Shown here: positions 63,687-64,000 of the stretch, piece by piece
How the letters are laid out: each line of letters begins with the position of its first letter
Position numbering within the stretch: the stretch's first letter is position 1
From: Sphingomonas panacisoli
GTDB lineage: Bacteria; Pseudomonadota; Alphaproteobacteria; Sphingomonadales; Sphingomonadaceae
Direction of reading: 5' to 3'
DNA: 64,000 bases
Assembly (NCBI RefSeq): GCF_007859635.1
Contig: NZ_CP042306.1
Location: 2,108,001-2,172,000, forward strand
Translations under genes and position numbers: made by a program
The notes under the pieces: generated by a model
What the model was told of the DNA's origin: nothing
What the model saw: only the letters and a program-made list of their open reading frames with translations
The model's database searches: none

Positions 63687-64000
63687 ATGCATTTCCTCGA
63701 CCAAGCAAAAATCTTCGTCCGCTCGGGCGCCGGTGGCCCCGGCGCGGTATCGTTCCGGCGCGAGAAGTTCATCGAATATGGCGGGCCCGATGGCGGCAAC
63801 GGCGGCAAGGGCGGCGACATCATCTTCGAGGCGGTCGCCGGCCTGAACACGCTGATCGATTTCCGCTACACGCAGCATTTCCGGGCGCCGCGGGGCAAGG
63901 GTGGGTCGGGGAGCAACCGCACCGGCGCGGGCGGTGACGACCTGATCATCAAAGTTCCGGTCGGCACGCAGGTAATTTCCGAGGACAAGGAAGACGTGCT
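63687..64000 (+). CDS. obgE: GTPase ObgE/CgtA, N-terminal part (cut by window edge)
   Basis: The first 104 residues of Obg: [19 protein letters not shown] followed by the glycine-rich Obg fold ([38 protein letters not shown]). Obg is an essential GTPase for 50S subunit assembly and stress control. The GTPase domain lies beyond base 64000. Its position after rplU, rpmA and GNAT is the usual one. Confidence 0.95.
   Translation, partial: MHFLDQAKIFVRSGAGGPGAVSFRREKFIEYGGPDGGNGGKGGDIIFEAVAGLNTLIDFRYTQHFRAPRGKGGSGSNRTGAGGDDLIIKVPVGTQVISEDKEDV

Overview
The window looks like chromosome of a high-GC alphaproteobacterium of the Sphingomonas type. The evidence is the many TonB-dependent receptors, sphingomonad-style OmpR/histidine-kinase pairs, an ECF sigma/FecR/receptor trio, and the rplU-rpmA-GNAT-obgE order at the right end. 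No insertion sequence, integrase or CRISPR array was seen.

Layout. 1-1427: end of an alginate-lyase-family gene and a DUF4861 protein, with a GntR-like palindrome upstream of the latter. 1610-6988: periplasmic molybdenum aldehyde oxidoreductase (PaoABC type) with divergent XdhC and MocA maturation genes. 7111-16649: membrane protein, glycosyltransferase, ECF sigma/FecR/TonB receptor, a deacetylase-like protein, a polytopic membrane protein, a DUF2141 protein and MlaA. 16854-24226: TonB receptor, YncE-like lipoprotein, a protein with two copies of an unrecognised periplasmic domain, and a two-component pair. 24487-30917: TonB receptor plus class A acid phosphatase, Pcm with a signal sequence, PepSY protein and a second two-component pair. 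30869-41669: six PstS-like binding proteins without any ABC permease or ATPase, a FpvA-type TonB receptor, and a TctC-type binding domain joined across a one-base frameshift to a membrane segment and a LuxR-type HTH. 41645-57435: methyltransferase, two more proteins with the unrecognised domain, an RND efflux operon with its own two-component system, a 2-hydroxycarboxylate (citrate-type) symporter, a second YncE-like lipoprotein, a TctDE-like two-component pair, a solute-binding lipoprotein and an unlisted 39-residue membrane protein. 57436-58131: AT-rich gene-poor stretch and tRNA-Ser(CGA). 58216-64000: hspQ, another TonB receptor, rplU, rpmA, GNAT, TetR and the start of obgE.

How it may work together (inference). 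The 17-61 kb part reads as an outer-membrane and periplasmic acquisition and sensing region. Receptors import ligands, a periplasmic phosphatase releases phosphate, and orphan phosphate-type and tricarboxylate-type binding proteins capture or sense ligands. Several OmpR-family regulators plus a membrane-bound LuxR-type regulator would control it. Six sites built as two heptamers with an 11-base period, resembling Pho boxes, lie 43-81 bases upstream of minus-strand genes between 40 and 61 kb. They suggest a local regulon tied to phosphate or to one of the encoded response regulators.
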